This document shows positions 10,135-18,990 of a stretch of 64,000 nucleotides of DNA, one piece after another; position 1 is the first letter of the stretch; each line of letters opens with the position of its first letter. The translations under genes and the position numbers were made by a program. A model generated the notes under the pieces. It was not told the DNA's origin. It saw nothing but the letters and a program-made list of their open reading frames with translations, and did no database searches. Source of the stretch: Antarcticirhabdus aurantiaca (GTDB lineage: Bacteria; Pseudomonadota; Alphaproteobacteria; Rhizobiales; Rhizobiaceae); assembly GCF_009765365.1 (NCBI RefSeq), contig NZ_VTOM01000005.1:186001-250000 (forward strand), given 5' to 3'.

Positions 10135-10265
10135 ATCCCGGGCTTGACCCGGGATCCATGCCTCCGCGCCTGTCGTGACAGAACCGGTCGGCAAGGGGCA
10201 TCCGCCGCTCCAACGCCGTGCCCATGCCCGGCGGTTTGGAATGGATCCCGGGTCGAGCCCGGGAT
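10135..10265. repeat. Pair of inverted palindromic REP-like elements between convergent genes
   Basis: Two 25-base elements, at 10135-10159 and 10241-10265, are reverse complements of each other at 24 of 25 positions. Each is itself a palindrome, ATCCCGGG-N5-CCCGGGAT. They are separated by 81 bases and lie between the convergent ends of coxM and the AI-2E family gene. The arrangement (paired, inverted, between convergent stops) is like the REP/BIME elements of proteobacteria. The large potential cruciform could terminate transcription from both sides. A degenerate half copy sits near 47573. Confidence 0.75.
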
Positions 10266-10319
10266 GACGAGGCGGAGGGGGTGAGGCGTTCTGGAGGGGC
10301 CATCCCGCGCCGTCCACCC

Positions 10320-12323
10320 TCACGCCGCCGCGGCTTCCACCTTCGTCAGCGCGGCCGGATCCGGCGCGTCCTTCTGCCCTTCCGCGCCGGCGGGCACGTC
10401 GGCGGGGCCGGGTGTCGCCATCTCGACGGCACGGGCCAGGGCCGCCGTCAGCGTGGTCACGAGACCGTCGGCACGGACCTTGCGGTTGAGGTCCTGAACG
10501 AGGCTCTCGTCGCGCTGGCGCCAGATGCCGATGAGGACGTGCGCATCGGGCGCCACGCGGTGAACCTCTCGCACCATCTGGCGCAGGTGGACGGTCGAGA
10601 GCGGCTCCAGGAAGGACAGGCAGACCAGCGCGACGCCGTCCGCCTCGGCCCGGCCCGGACGGTTCTCGCGCAGCTCGGCGAGCGTCACGTGGCGCGCGGC
10701 GAGGCCGTGCTTGGTAAGGACCTGCGCGAGCATCGCCGTCACCGGCGCGTCGAGCGCGCTCGTCCCCGAAACGCAGACCACGGGCACGCTCGCCTGCCAG
10801 TCGGCACTCAGCTCGCCCTTCGCGGTGAGGACCGGTACGGCCGGGCGCTCGGGACCGGCGGCGTCGATCGCCGCCGCGGCTTCGGCGCTGACGCGTCCGC
10901 CGCGCGGCAGCGGCGCCTCGCGCTCCAGGCGCCCGACCAGGGCGAGCGTCGAGTCGCGCAGGGTTTCCAGCCGGCCGTCCTTGACCGCGAAGCGCGCGAC
11001 GTCCTCGTGGCCGAGGCGCATGCCCTCCAGCGCCACCTCGTCATAATAGGTGACGAGCGGACGGCGGCGCAGGAACTCGCGCGCCTGATCCGCCGCCTCG
11101 TCATAGGCGCCGACGAGCATGCGCTGGTAGAAGATCTGCTGGGGCAGGAGCGCCGGCCGGTCGCCGAACATCACGTCGATGAAGCCGAGCCGCGGCACGT
11201 GCCGTCCCATCACGACGAGGCAGATCGTCAGGGGCGTGGCGAGCACCAGCCCGACCGGGCCCCAGAGAAAGGTCCAGATCACGGCGGCGAGCAGGATCGC
11301 CACCGGCGACATGCCGGTGGAGTGTCCGTAGACCACCGGCTCGACGATGTTGGAGAGCGCCGTCTCGATGATCAGGAACAGCGCGGCGGTCCAGATGATC
11401 ATCGACCAGCCGGGATCCACCGCGAAGGCGAGCGCCATCGGCAGGCCCGCGCCGATGAAACCGCCGATGTAGGGGATGAAGCGCAGGATGCCGGCGAGGA
11501 TGCCCCACAGGAACGGGCTCGGCACGCCGATGAGATAGAGCCCGCCGCCGACGAGGATCGCGAAGAGCGCGTTGACGCCGGACTGGAACAGCAGGAGCCT
11601 CGAGACGCGCCGGGCCGCGTCGTCGATCGCCGCCGTGGTCTGCTGGAGGTCGTCGGTGCCGACCAGCCGGATGAAGCGGTTTCGCAGGTCCGAGGCCTGG
11701 ATGAGGATGAAGATCGCGAAGACGACGACGATGCCGAAGGTGGCGAGCGGGCTGAGCAGAGGCGAGATCACCGCGTAGGCGGTATCGAGCGCGCCTGCGT
11801 TGGACGCGATGGTGACGGGGATCGGCCGCGGCTCTGCCGGCTCGGCGTCCGGCTGCGCGTCGTCTCCGCCGGCCGCCGCGGCAGCCGGGCTCTCGTCGCC
11901 GAGGTGCTGGATGTCCGACACCATGCCCTGGATCGCCTCGCGGGCCCGGGCGAGCGGCCCCTGCGAGTCGGTCTCGGCGGCGGTGAAGGCTTCCAGCTTG
12001 TCCTGGATGGTGCGTCGGTACTGCGGCAGGTCGCCGGCGAGGCTCCCGAGCTGGGCGGCGACGACGGCCAGGATCCCGAGGATCGTCAGCGTCGCGAACA
12101 GAACCGCCACGCTGACGGCGAGGATGCGCGGCACGCGCCAGCGCTGGAGGAAGGTGACGATCGGCGCCAGGATGAAGGACAGGAGGATGCCCAGCGCGAA
12201 GGGCACGAAGATTTCCTGGCCGAGCGTCAGGATGGCGGAGATGGCGAGGACGAGCAGCGTCGCGGCGAGCGCCGTGAACAGCGGCATCGCCTTCTTCAGC
12301 ATCTGCGAGGCGATGAGGTCCAA
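10320..12323 (-). CDS. AI-2E/PerM-family membrane protein with soluble C-terminal domain
   Basis: About 667 residues. The first ~370 residues match the AI-2E transporter family (PerM/TqsA/YdiK): N-terminal hydrophobic helices (LFTALAATLLVLAIS, FALGILLSFILAPIV), then the typical SGVNALFAILVGGGLYLIGVPSPFLWG and IPYIGGFIGAGLP segments and an ILLAAVIWTFLWGPVGLVLATPLT end. The rest (~280 residues) is soluble and alternates beta/alpha (PVVCVSGTS, GVALVCLSF, DAHVLIGIW), like a Rossmann or response-regulator/B12-binding fold. The family name does not prove AI-2 transport. The TTG at 12323 has GGAG 7 bases upstream; an ATG at 12302 is the alternative. Longer frames would run into the aminotransferase gene. 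Confidence 0.85.
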   Translation of the reverse strand: MDLIASQMLKKAMPLFTALAATLLVLAISAILTLGQEIFVPFALGILLSFILAPIVTFLQRWRVPRILAVSVAVLFATLTILGILAVVAAQLGSLAGDLPQYRRTIQDKLEAFTAAETDSQGPLARAREAIQGMVSDIQHLGDESPAAAAAGGDDAQPDAEPAEPRPIPVTIASNAGALDTAYAVISPLLSPLATFGIVVVFAIFILIQASDLRNRFIRLVGTDDLQQTTAAIDDAARRVSRLLLFQSGVNALFAILVGGGLYLIGVPSPFLWGILAGILRFIPYIGGFIGAGLPMALAFAVDPGWSMIIWTAALFLIIETALSNIVEPVVYGHSTGMSPVAILLAAVIWTFLWGPVGLVLATPLTICLVVMGRHVPRLGFIDVMFGDRPALLPQQIFYQRMLVGAYDEAADQAREFLRRRPLVTYYDEVALEGMRLGHEDVARFAVKDGRLETLRDSTLALVGRLEREAPLPRGGRVSAEAAAAIDAAGPERPAVPVLTAKGELSADWQASVPVVCVSGTSALDAPVTAMLAQVLTKHGLAARHVTLAELRENRPGRAEADGVALVCLSFLEPLSTVHLRQMVREVHRVAPDAHVLIGIWRQRDESLVQDLNRKVRADGLVTTLTAALARAVEMATPGPADVPAGAEGQKDAPDPAALTKVEAAAA

Positions 12324-12465
12324 GCGCGCACTCCGGTATGCACCCGCGCCGAAGGGGACGGGCCGTGCGGCGCCCGCCGATGTCGTCGGTCGCGCCGACG
12401 ATCCAAATGCGGGGAGGGGCGTTCCTGTTCCCGGGAAGCGACCTCGCCCGCGAGGATCGAAGCTT

Positions 12466-13854
12466 TCAGGCGGCGAGGCCGCCGCTCGCCACCCACGCCG
12501 CCGTGTCGTCGAGCGCCCGGCCGAAGCGGGCGACCATCTCGGCAATCTCATTTTCCGTGATGATCAGCGGCGGGCAGAAGGCGATCTGGTCGCCGATGGC
12601 GCGGATGATCACGCCGTGCTCGTGGCCGCGGTTGAAGAGATAGGCGCCGACGCGGCCGACGGGGTCGAACTTCGCCTTGGTTTCCTTGTTCGCGACGAGT
12701 TCGACCGCCGCGATGAGGCCGAGGCCGCGCACCTCGCCGACGAGCGGGTGGTCGCGGAACCGGGCGAGCACGCCCTGCAGCACCTCGCCCTTCTCCGCCG
12801 CCGTCTCGATCAGGCGCTTCTCGGCGATGACGTCGAGGTTCTCCAGCGCGACGGCGCAGGAGACGGGATGGCCGCTCGCGGTGAAGCCGTGGGCGAAGGT
12901 GCCGATCTTCGCCGAATTGTCGGCGATGCCCTGGTAGATCTCGTCGGAGAAGACGATCGCGGCGAGGGGGGCGTAGGAGGAGGTCAGCTGCTTCGACAGG
13001 ACGAGGACGTCGGCGTCGATGCCGTAATACTCGCATGCGAAGGTCGTGCCGATGCGGCCGAAGCCGTTGATGACCTCGTCGGCGACGAGAAGGATGTCGT
13101 TGCGGCGCAGGACCTCCTGGACGCGCGGCCAGTAGCCGGCGGGCGGAGGCAGGACGCCGCCGGCGCCCATCAGCGGCTCGCCGATGAGCGCGGCGATGTT
13201 CTCCGGGCCCACCTCGGCGATGACCGATTCGAGTTCGGCGACCAGCCGGTCGGTGAAGGCCTCCTCCGTCTCGCCCGGCTGGCCGTAGCGCCAGAAGTGC
13301 GGGCAGGTGAGGTGGCGCACCGGAATGTTGGGCAGGTCGAAATCGCGGTGATTGGTCGGCAGGCCGGTCAGCGAGCCCGAGGTGATGGTGATGCCGTGAT
13401 AGGCGTTCTGGCGGGACAGAATCACCTTCTTTTCCGGCTTGCCGCGGGCATTGTTGACGTACCAGAGCATCTTCACCACGGTGTCGTTGGCTTCCGACCC
13501 GGAATTGGTGAAGAACACGCGGGTGAGCCGCTCGGGCGTCATCCGGACGAGGCGCTCGGCGAGGAGGATCGCCGGCTCGTTCGATTTGTGGCTGAAGGAG
13601 TGGTAGTAGGGGAGCCTGGCCATCTGGCGCCGCGCCGCATCCGCGATCCGCGTTTCGCCGAAGCCGACGGCGACGCTCCACAGGCCCGCCATCGCCTCGA
13701 TGTAGCCCTTGCCCTCGTCGTCGTAGACGTAGATGCCCTCGCCCCGGTCGATCACGATCGGCCCGGTCTCCTCGTGGCGGCGGGCGTTGGTGACGGGGTG
13801 GAGCAGATACTCGACGTCGCGGGCGTGGAGCGAGTTCGGGAACGCGATAGGCAT
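12466..13854 (-). CDS. Class III PLP-dependent (omega-)aminotransferase
   Basis: 462 residues, fold type I, class III aminotransferase. Signature pieces are NSGSEANDTVVK (~residue 117), the PLP-binding VADEVINGFGRIGTTFACEY, and the Schiff-base Lys in VLSKQLTSSYAPLAA. The closest named relatives by motif are putrescine/beta-alanine/taurine:pyruvate transaminases, so it likely moves an omega-amino group of a diamine or beta-amino acid to pyruvate. The exact substrate cannot be read from sequence. The ATG at 13854 has AGGAAGGACGG upstream, which decides the start against a longer open frame. It lies 142 bases upstream of the AI-2E family gene on the same strand. Confidence 0.88.
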   Translation of the reverse strand: MPIAFPNSLHARDVEYLLHPVTNARRHEETGPIVIDRGEGIYVYDDEGKGYIEAMAGLWSVAVGFGETRIADAARRQMARLPYYHSFSHKSNEPAILLAERLVRMTPERLTRVFFTNSGSEANDTVVKMLWYVNNARGKPEKKVILSRQNAYHGITITSGSLTGLPTNHRDFDLPNIPVRHLTCPHFWRYGQPGETEEAFTDRLVAELESVIAEVGPENIAALIGEPLMGAGGVLPPPAGYWPRVQEVLRRNDILLVADEVINGFGRIGTTFACEYYGIDADVLVLSKQLTSSYAPLAAIVFSDEIYQGIADNSAKIGTFAHGFTASGHPVSCAVALENLDVIAEKRLIETAAEKGEVLQGVLARFRDHPLVGEVRGLGLIAAVELVANKETKAKFDPVGRVGAYLFNRGHEHGVIIRAIGDQIAFCPPLIITENEIAEMVARFGRALDDTAAWVASGGLAA

Positions 13855-13938
13855 GGGCACCGTCCTTCCTGTGACGGCCCTGTCTAGCACGGCTTTTCGC
13901 CGGGATGCGAACGCGCCCACGCCCTCGCGCGTCGCGGC

Positions 13939-14133
13939 TCAGCGCTCCTTCAGCGCCTTCTCCACGCGCTTCACCGTGGCCTCGTCCACCTCGACCGCCG
14001 CGCTGGAATCATCCGGCAGGCCGCCGGCGGTCTGGCCGATGCTCTCGTCCAGGGGGCGGTCGTTCGGGCCGGTGCTGATCTTCTCCCGGCGTCCCTCGCC
14101 GGTTCCGGGCTCGTTCTGATTGGCTGCCATCAT
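13939..14133 (-). CDS. Small acidic hypothetical protein
   Basis: 64 residues, not recognised. It begins MMAANQNEPGTGEGRREK and is hydrophilic, without signal peptide, Cys or membrane segment. The first two thirds are low-complexity (Gly/Asp/Ser/Pro) and probably disordered; the last 20 residues (VDEATVKRVEKALKER) look like an amphipathic helix. The start is set by GAGGAG 7 bases before the first of two consecutive ATGs. It is 84 bases upstream of the aminotransferase on the same strand. Similar small proteins are common in Hyphomicrobiales, but I assign no function. Confidence 0.6.
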   Translation of the reverse strand: MMAANQNEPGTGEGRREKISTGPNDRPLDESIGQTAGGLPDDSSAAVEVDEATVKRVEKALKER

Positions 14134-14237
14134 CAAGGCACTCCTCGTCTGGTTCTGAAGAGCCAAACGCGCGAGCGGCGGAATGGTGACGGCGGGCGCG
14201 GACCAGGAATGTCATTCGCCCGTCACGGCCAGACGGC

Positions 14238-15113
14238 ATGAACCCGTCCGTCGATAGTCGGCTACGGGTGATGGCGATGGCCCACCAGCGTTTCACGATT
14301 CCCGGCGCGGCGCGGCGCGCCGGTCCGCTCCCGCAGCTCTGCATCGAGCGGCCGGCGACCGTCTTGTTCTCGGCCCTGGCGGCCGCGAGCTTCGTGTTCA
14401 TGGCCGCTCCCGGCATCGATCTCGCCGCGTCGCGGATCTTCACGGATGCGGCCGGGGCGTTCCATTTCGACGCGAACCCGGCGCTGCTGGCGCTGCGCGA
14501 CCTCAACCGGCTGCTGCTGCCGCTGGCCGTGGGCCTCCTCCTCGCGATCCTGGCGATGCACGCGGCACGGCCGGAGGAGGGGTGCTCGGTGCCGGCGCAC
14601 CGCGTGCTCTTCGTCTTATCCGTGATTGCCTCCTCCGGCGGGATCCTGGTTCCGCTGCTGAAGGCCGTCACCGGCCGGGCACGGCCGGACGCCGTCGCGC
14701 CCTTCGGCGGCGAGGCGCCGTTCTCCGCCGCCTGGCAGCTCTCGGGGGCCTGCGCGCGCAACTGCTCCTTTCCGTCGGGCGAAGCGGCGTCGGGCGCCTC
14801 GCTTCTCGCGCTGATCGCGCTCCTGCCCGCCCGGGCTCGGGTGCCCGCCCTTCTGGTCGGCGTTCCCTTCGCGATGGCGGTGTCGCTGAACCGCGTCGCC
14901 TTCGGCCGGCACTTCCTGTCCGACGTCGTCGTGGCCTGGCTCGTCACCGCGCTTGCGGCGCTGCTCCTGCACCGCTTCTTCGCCGCGCACGGCCGGCGCA
15001 TCGACGCGGGCGTGCGCGGGAGCGCGCAGCGCGTCCGGCGCCGCGCGCGACGCAGGGTTCCGCGGCCGGAAATCGCCGGGCTGCTCTTTCCTCGCTCGCC
15101 CGCGCGCCTATAA
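14238..15113 (+). CDS. PAP2-family phosphatase (membrane lipid phosphatase-like)
   Basis: 291 residues with the acid phosphatase/PAP2 motifs in order: KAVTGRARP (K-x6-RP), CSFPSGEAAS (normally PSGH; here the His is Glu) and NRVAFGRHFLSD (R-x5-H-x3-D). Several hydrophobic helices (VLFSALAAASFVFMAAP, LLLPLAVGLLLAILAMHA, LFVLSVIASSGGILV) make it an integral membrane enzyme, probably with the active site on the periplasmic face, acting on a lipid phosphate such as undecaprenyl-PP, PA or lipid A. The start is uncertain: 14238 has no clear RBS, and ATGs at 14271 and 14277 are alternatives. The C-terminus is unusually Arg-rich. Confidence 0.82.
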   Translation: MNPSVDSRLRVMAMAHQRFTIPGAARRAGPLPQLCIERPATVLFSALAAASFVFMAAPGIDLAASRIFTDAAGAFHFDANPALLALRDLNRLLLPLAVGLLLAILAMHAARPEEGCSVPAHRVLFVLSVIASSGGILVPLLKAVTGRARPDAVAPFGGEAPFSAAWQLSGACARNCSFPSGEAASGASLLALIALLPARARVPALLVGVPFAMAVSLNRVAFGRHFLSDVVVAWLVTALAALLLHRFFAAHGRRIDAGVRGSAQRVRRRARRRVPRPEIAGLLFPRSPARL

Positions 15114-15194
15114 GAAGCGAACCAGAAGGCCGGCCCGATCCCCGACGGGGTTCGTCGCGCCTTTCCCCTGGCGGCCAGCGCGGAGACCTGATCC

Positions 15195-16202
15195 TTGAGC
15201 ATCGGCCTCATCGCCCTCCTCGACGACATCGCCGGCATCGCCAAGGTGGCGGCCGCCTCCGTGGACGACATCGCGGCGCAGGCCGCCAAGGCCGGGGCGA
15301 AGGCAGCCGGCGTCGTGATCGACGACGCGGCGGTGACGCCGCGCTACGTCGTCGGCTTCTCGCCGGCACGCGAATTGCCGATCATCTGGCGCATCGCGCT
15401 GGGCTCGGCGAAGAACAAGCTGTTCTTCCTGCTGCCGGCGGCGCTGATCCTGTCCTTCTTCGCGCCCTGGGCGATCACGCCGCTCCTGATGCTCGGCGGC
15501 GCCTACCTCGCCTATGAGGGCGCGGAGAAGATCTACGAGGCGCTCGTCCCGCACGCGGCGCATGCCCACGAGGAGACGATCGGCTCGGTCGCCCCGAACG
15601 CCCAGACGCTGGAGGACCAGAAGGTCGCGAGCGCCATCAAGACCGACTTCATCCTGTCGGCCGAGATCATGGCGATCACGCTCGCGGCGATGGACCCGAG
15701 CGCGAGCTTCTGGATGCAGGTGGTGGTGCTCGCCGTGGTCGGCCTCGGCATCACGGTCGCGGTCTACGGCGCGGTGGCGCTGATCGTGAAGGCGGACGAT
15801 GCCGGCCTCGCGCTCGCGGCGAACCCGCGCGTCGGCGCCGCCGGCCAGGCCTTCGGCCGCGGCCTCGTGACGGCGATGCCCTATTTTCTCAAGGCGCTGG
15901 CGATCGTCGGCACGGCGGCGATGGTGTGGGTGGGCGGTGGCATCATCGTCCACGGCCTCGCGACCTACGGCTTCGCAGGCCCCGAGCACCTGATCCACGA
16001 CGCGGCCGTCGCGGTTGGCGGGGCGGTGCCGGCCATCCGGGGGCTCGCCGAGTTCCTCGTTTCGGCGCTCGGCACTGGCATCGTCGGCCTCGTCGTCGGC
16101 GCGGCGCTGATCCCGCTGACGTCGCGCGTCATCGCTCCCGCCTGGAAGGCGGTCGCGGGGCGGTTCGGCAAGAAGGCGCCGGCGTCACCTCCCGCGCACT
16201 GA
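15195..16202 (+). CDS. DUF808 (YedI-family) inner-membrane protein
   Basis: 335 residues beginning SIGLIALLDDIAGIAKVAAASVDD, the hallmark N-terminus of DUF808/YedI proteins, followed by KNKLFFLLPAALILSFFAPW and several further membrane helices. The function is unknown; the E. coli homologue is an uncharacterised inner-membrane protein of similar length. The start is a TTG with GGAG 8 bases upstream, which matches the family N-terminus better than any later ATG. It follows the PAP2 gene by 81 bases on the same strand. Confidence 0.88.
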   Translation: MSIGLIALLDDIAGIAKVAAASVDDIAAQAAKAGAKAAGVVIDDAAVTPRYVVGFSPARELPIIWRIALGSAKNKLFFLLPAALILSFFAPWAITPLLMLGGAYLAYEGAEKIYEALVPHAAHAHEETIGSVAPNAQTLEDQKVASAIKTDFILSAEIMAITLAAMDPSASFWMQVVVLAVVGLGITVAVYGAVALIVKADDAGLALAANPRVGAAGQAFGRGLVTAMPYFLKALAIVGTAAMVWVGGGIIVHGLATYGFAGPEHLIHDAAVAVGGAVPAIRGLAEFLVSALGTGIVGLVVGAALIPLTSRVIAPAWKAVAGRFGKKAPASPPAH

Positions 16203-16217
16203 CGCGCGGTTCAAAGC

Positions 16218-17606
16218 TTAGAGCGCGGCGCGCCACGCCTCACGATAAGGCCTCAGCCGCTCGGCGAAGGCCGGATCCGGCGCGACGGCCTGCGTCGCGT
16301 GGCCGTGGCGGCCGCGCGCCTGCGGCGGCAGTGCCAGGAGGGCGGCGCCGGCGCTGGTGCCGGTAGAGCCCTGGGCCGCCTCGACCGGGCGGCCGGTGAG
16401 GGTGGCGAGCGCGCGCAGGAACAGGACGTTGGCGGCGAAGGGGCCTTCCACGACGCTCGGGCCGGCGGCACCGGCCGCGTCGAGAACCTCGGCGGCCATC
16501 AGCGCGACGTAGAGCGTGGCGGCGGCGGTGCGCTCGCCGTGCGAGAGTTCTGCCGGATCATGCGTCCACGCACCCCGGCGGTCGGGGTAGGGCCCCGTGC
16601 CCGGGGCGAAGCTCGGCAGCGCCATGACCCCCTCGGCGATCACCGCCTCGGTGTCGGCCTCGCTCGGCGCGGGGGCCGTGCCCCCCGTCAGCTGGTCGAA
16701 CTCGCGCCCGCCCATGAAGCGGGCGGAGGGCACGGCGCGGCCGAAGGCGTCGACGTTGGCGAGCATGTCGCGGCCGGGGTCGAGGCGGCCGAGCGCGCCG
16801 CCGGCCGCGAAGGCGATGACCCAGGTGCCGGTGGACAGCACCGAGAAGGGCGCCTCGCGCGCCAGGAGGTGCGGCAGCAGCGAGGCGTTGGAATCGTGGA
16901 TGCCGCAATGAACGGGAATCGCGCGGCCGGCGAGGCCGATGCGGGCGGCGAGGTCGCCTTTCAGCACGCCGAGCGCCTCGAAGGCGGAGGCGAGCGGGGG
17001 GAGCGTGTCGGCCCAGCCCTGGCGCGCGACGAGCGACGAGGGCGCGTTCGCGGCGGGTTCCCAAAGGTCGGTGTGGCAGCCGAGCGAGGTCGCCTCGGAC
17101 GCCGCGCGCCCGGTGAGCCGCCAAGCCCAGTATTGCGGATAGGTCAGGACGTGGCTCGCTCTCGCGAACTCGGCGGGAAAGCGATGCTGGAGCCAGAAGA
17201 GCTGGGCGCCGACGTTGAGGCCGTTCGGCAGGCGCGGCGAGAAAGTCTCGGCGAAGGGCGGCCGGGCGGCGTCGTAGGAGGCGCGGGTCTCCTCGGGCGC
17301 ATCGCTCTCGTAGTCGAGGATGGGCAAGGCGAGGCCATCCTCGGCGACGAGGGCGGCGCAGGCGCCGTGGGTCGTCACCGAGATCGCGTCGACGGGATGC
17401 CGGGTTGCTGCTTCGGCCAGCGAGTCCAGGAGGAAGTCGAACAGGCCGTCCGCGTCGAAGTGCGGGTAGGGCGGGCCGGCGAGCACCGCGTTCGCCCGGC
17501 GCGCCTCGAAGACGTCGCGGCCGGTCTCGAGGTCGTGGACGACGAGCTTGGCGTTGGTCTTGCCGACGTCGATGACGGCGACGTGGCGCGGAGCGGACGG
17601 CGTCAC
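16218..17606 (-). CDS. rhaK: L-rhamnulose kinase RhaK (FGGY family)
   Basis: 462 residues. The FGGY carbohydrate kinase N-terminus HVAVIDVGKTNAKLVV is the phosphate-1 motif, and VLSTGTWVIAF near residue 265 is the conserved second-domain ATP-binding segment. It is the last gene of the rhaRSTPQUK-type operon, five bases after the rhaU stop, and should phosphorylate L-rhamnulose for cleavage by RhaD. In Rhizobium leguminosarum RhaK is known also to be needed for rhamnose uptake by the ABC importer. The start is GTG at 17606; the frame extends further upstream but would overlap rhaU completely. Confidence 0.88.
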   Translation of the reverse strand: MTPSAPRHVAVIDVGKTNAKLVVHDLETGRDVFEARRANAVLAGPPYPHFDADGLFDFLLDSLAEAATRHPVDAISVTTHGACAALVAEDGLALPILDYESDAPEETRASYDAARPPFAETFSPRLPNGLNVGAQLFWLQHRFPAEFARASHVLTYPQYWAWRLTGRAASEATSLGCHTDLWEPAANAPSSLVARQGWADTLPPLASAFEALGVLKGDLAARIGLAGRAIPVHCGIHDSNASLLPHLLAREAPFSVLSTGTWVIAFAAGGALGRLDPGRDMLANVDAFGRAVPSARFMGGREFDQLTGGTAPAPSEADTEAVIAEGVMALPSFAPGTGPYPDRRGAWTHDPAELSHGERTAAATLYVALMAAEVLDAAGAAGPSVVEGPFAANVLFLRALATLTGRPVEAAQGSTGTSAGAALLALPPQARGRHGHATQAVAPDPAFAERLRPYREAWRAAL

Positions 17607-17611
17607 GCGGA

Positions 17612-17938
17612 TCAGTCCAGGTGGAACATGGGCACGAGCGGCACGGCGACCGGCTCGTTCGAGGGGTGCGTGTCCATGATGTCGGCCATCATCGCCCACC
17701 AGCGCTGCATGACGGGATGGTCGGGCAGGGCCGCCATGCCGTGGCTCGCCGGTCGGCGCAGGACGCCGAAGAGGTGGTTCGTCTCGGGATCGAGGAAGAT
17801 CGAGTAGTCCGAGACGCCAGCCTCGCGCAGGAGGTCCACCAGCTCGGGAAAGATCGCGTCGTGGCGGCGGCGGTATTCCTCCGCCTGGCCGGGGTGGAGC
17901 CGCATGCGGAAGGCGTATTGCTCAAGTCTCGCGCTCAT
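17612..17938 (-). CDS. rhaU: L-rhamnose mutarotase RhaU
   Basis: 108 residues, dimeric alpha/beta-barrel mutarotase of the RhaM/RhaU family (about 104 residues). Conserved parts are [20 protein letters not shown] at the start, [15 protein letters not shown] in the middle and the [12 protein letters not shown] Trp pair near the end. It interconverts alpha and beta L-rhamnopyranose to supply the anomer used by the isomerase. Its ATG overlaps the rhaQ stop (ATGA), so it is coupled to the permease. Confidence 0.92.
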   Translation of the reverse strand: MSARLEQYAFRMRLHPGQAEEYRRRHDAIFPELVDLLREAGVSDYSIFLDPETNHLFGVLRRPASHGMAALPDHPVMQRWWAMMADIMDTHPSNEPVAVPLVPMFHLD

Positions 17939-18990
17939 CGGCGGGCTCCCTTGGCACGGGCGGCGGAGAGGCGCTTGACGAGCGCCGGCAGGGCGATCAC
18001 CGCGATCAGCATGGCGCCGGTGACGATCGACATGATGATGCCGGGGACGTTCAGGAGGCCGAGGCCGAAGGTGACGAGGCCCATGACAAAGGCCGCGAGG
18101 ACGACGCCGGGAATGGAGCCGACGCCGCCGTTGATCGAGACGCCGCCGAGCACCACCATGGTGACGATCTCCAGCTCCCAGCCCCCGGCGATCGAGGGGC
18201 GCGTCGAGCCGAGGCGGCTCGTCAGCATGACGGAGGCGAGGCCCGCGGCGAGACCGGTCGCCACGAAGAGCCAGAACTTCAGCCGCCGCACGCGGATGCC
18301 GGAGAAGCGCGCGGCCTCCGGATTGAAGCCGACCGCACGCACCTTTCGCCCGATCGTCGTGGCGTGAAGGACGATCCCGGCGAGGACGGCGAGGAGAAGG
18401 AAGGCGGTGAACTCGAAGGACAGCCACTCCCAGACGTAGCCCTGGCCGAAAGTGTCGAAGCCGTCGGGATATTGCGTATAGGCGCCGTCGCCGAGGAAGC
18501 CGTAGGCCAGGCCCCGGAAGAGGCTCATCGTGCCGATCGTCGCGACGATCGAGGGCAACTGGAGGACGGTGACGAGAAAGCCGTTGAAGGCGCCGCAGAC
18601 CAGGCCGACGCCAAGGCCTGTCAGCGCCACCACCGGCGCCGGCTGGCCGGCGAGCGCGACCGCCCCCATGGCGGTGGAGGCGAGCGCGATGATGCCGGCC
18701 ACCGAGATGTCGATCTCGCCCGACAGGATCACGAAGGTGAGCGCCAGCGCGACGATGGCTTTTTCGGTGAAGTTGAAGGTGGCGTCGGACAGGTTCCAGA
18801 CGTCGAGGAAGTAGGGCGAGGCGAAGGAGTTCGCGGTGAAGATCGCGATGAACAGGAGGAGGAGCAGGAACTCCCAGCTGCCGAGGAGGGATTTCAGGCG
18901 CGAGCCGCCGCGGTCCGGGATGCGGCGGGGGGAGGCGGTGGTCGCAGCATTTGCGGGGGCGAGGGCGACTGCGGTGTCGAGGCTGGTCAT
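17935..18990 (-). CDS. rhaQ: Rhamnose ABC importer permease RhaQ
   Basis: 351 residues, BPD_transp_2 (CUT2) permease with about ten hydrophobic segments. The signature [19 protein letters not shown] and the later [18 protein letters not shown] are typical of RbsC-like sugar permeases. GGGAG lies 8 bases before the ATG. It pairs with RhaP, RhaT and RhaS to import rhamnose. It overlaps rhaP upstream and rhaU downstream by four bases each. Confidence 0.92.
   Translation of the reverse strand: MTSLDTAVALAPANAATTASPRRIPDRGGSRLKSLLGSWEFLLLLLFIAIFTANSFASPYFLDVWNLSDATFNFTEKAIVALALTFVILSGEIDISVAGIIALASTAMGAVALAGQPAPVVALTGLGVGLVCGAFNGFLVTVLQLPSIVATIGTMSLFRGLAYGFLGDGAYTQYPDGFDTFGQGYVWEWLSFEFTAFLLLAVLAGIVLHATTIGRKVRAVGFNPEAARFSGIRVRRLKFWLFVATGLAAGLASVMLTSRLGSTRPSIAGGWELEIVTMVVLGGVSINGGVGSIPGVVLAAFVMGLVTFGLGLLNVPGIIMSIVTGAMLIAVIALPALVKRLSAARAKGARR

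Noticed and set aside
12324-12551. Longer N-terminus of the AI-2E family protein (start at 12551)
   Set aside because: Would overlap the aminotransferase 3' end and adds an Arg/Pro-rich non-conserved stretch; the TTG with GGAG at 12323 or the ATG at 12302 fits the family.
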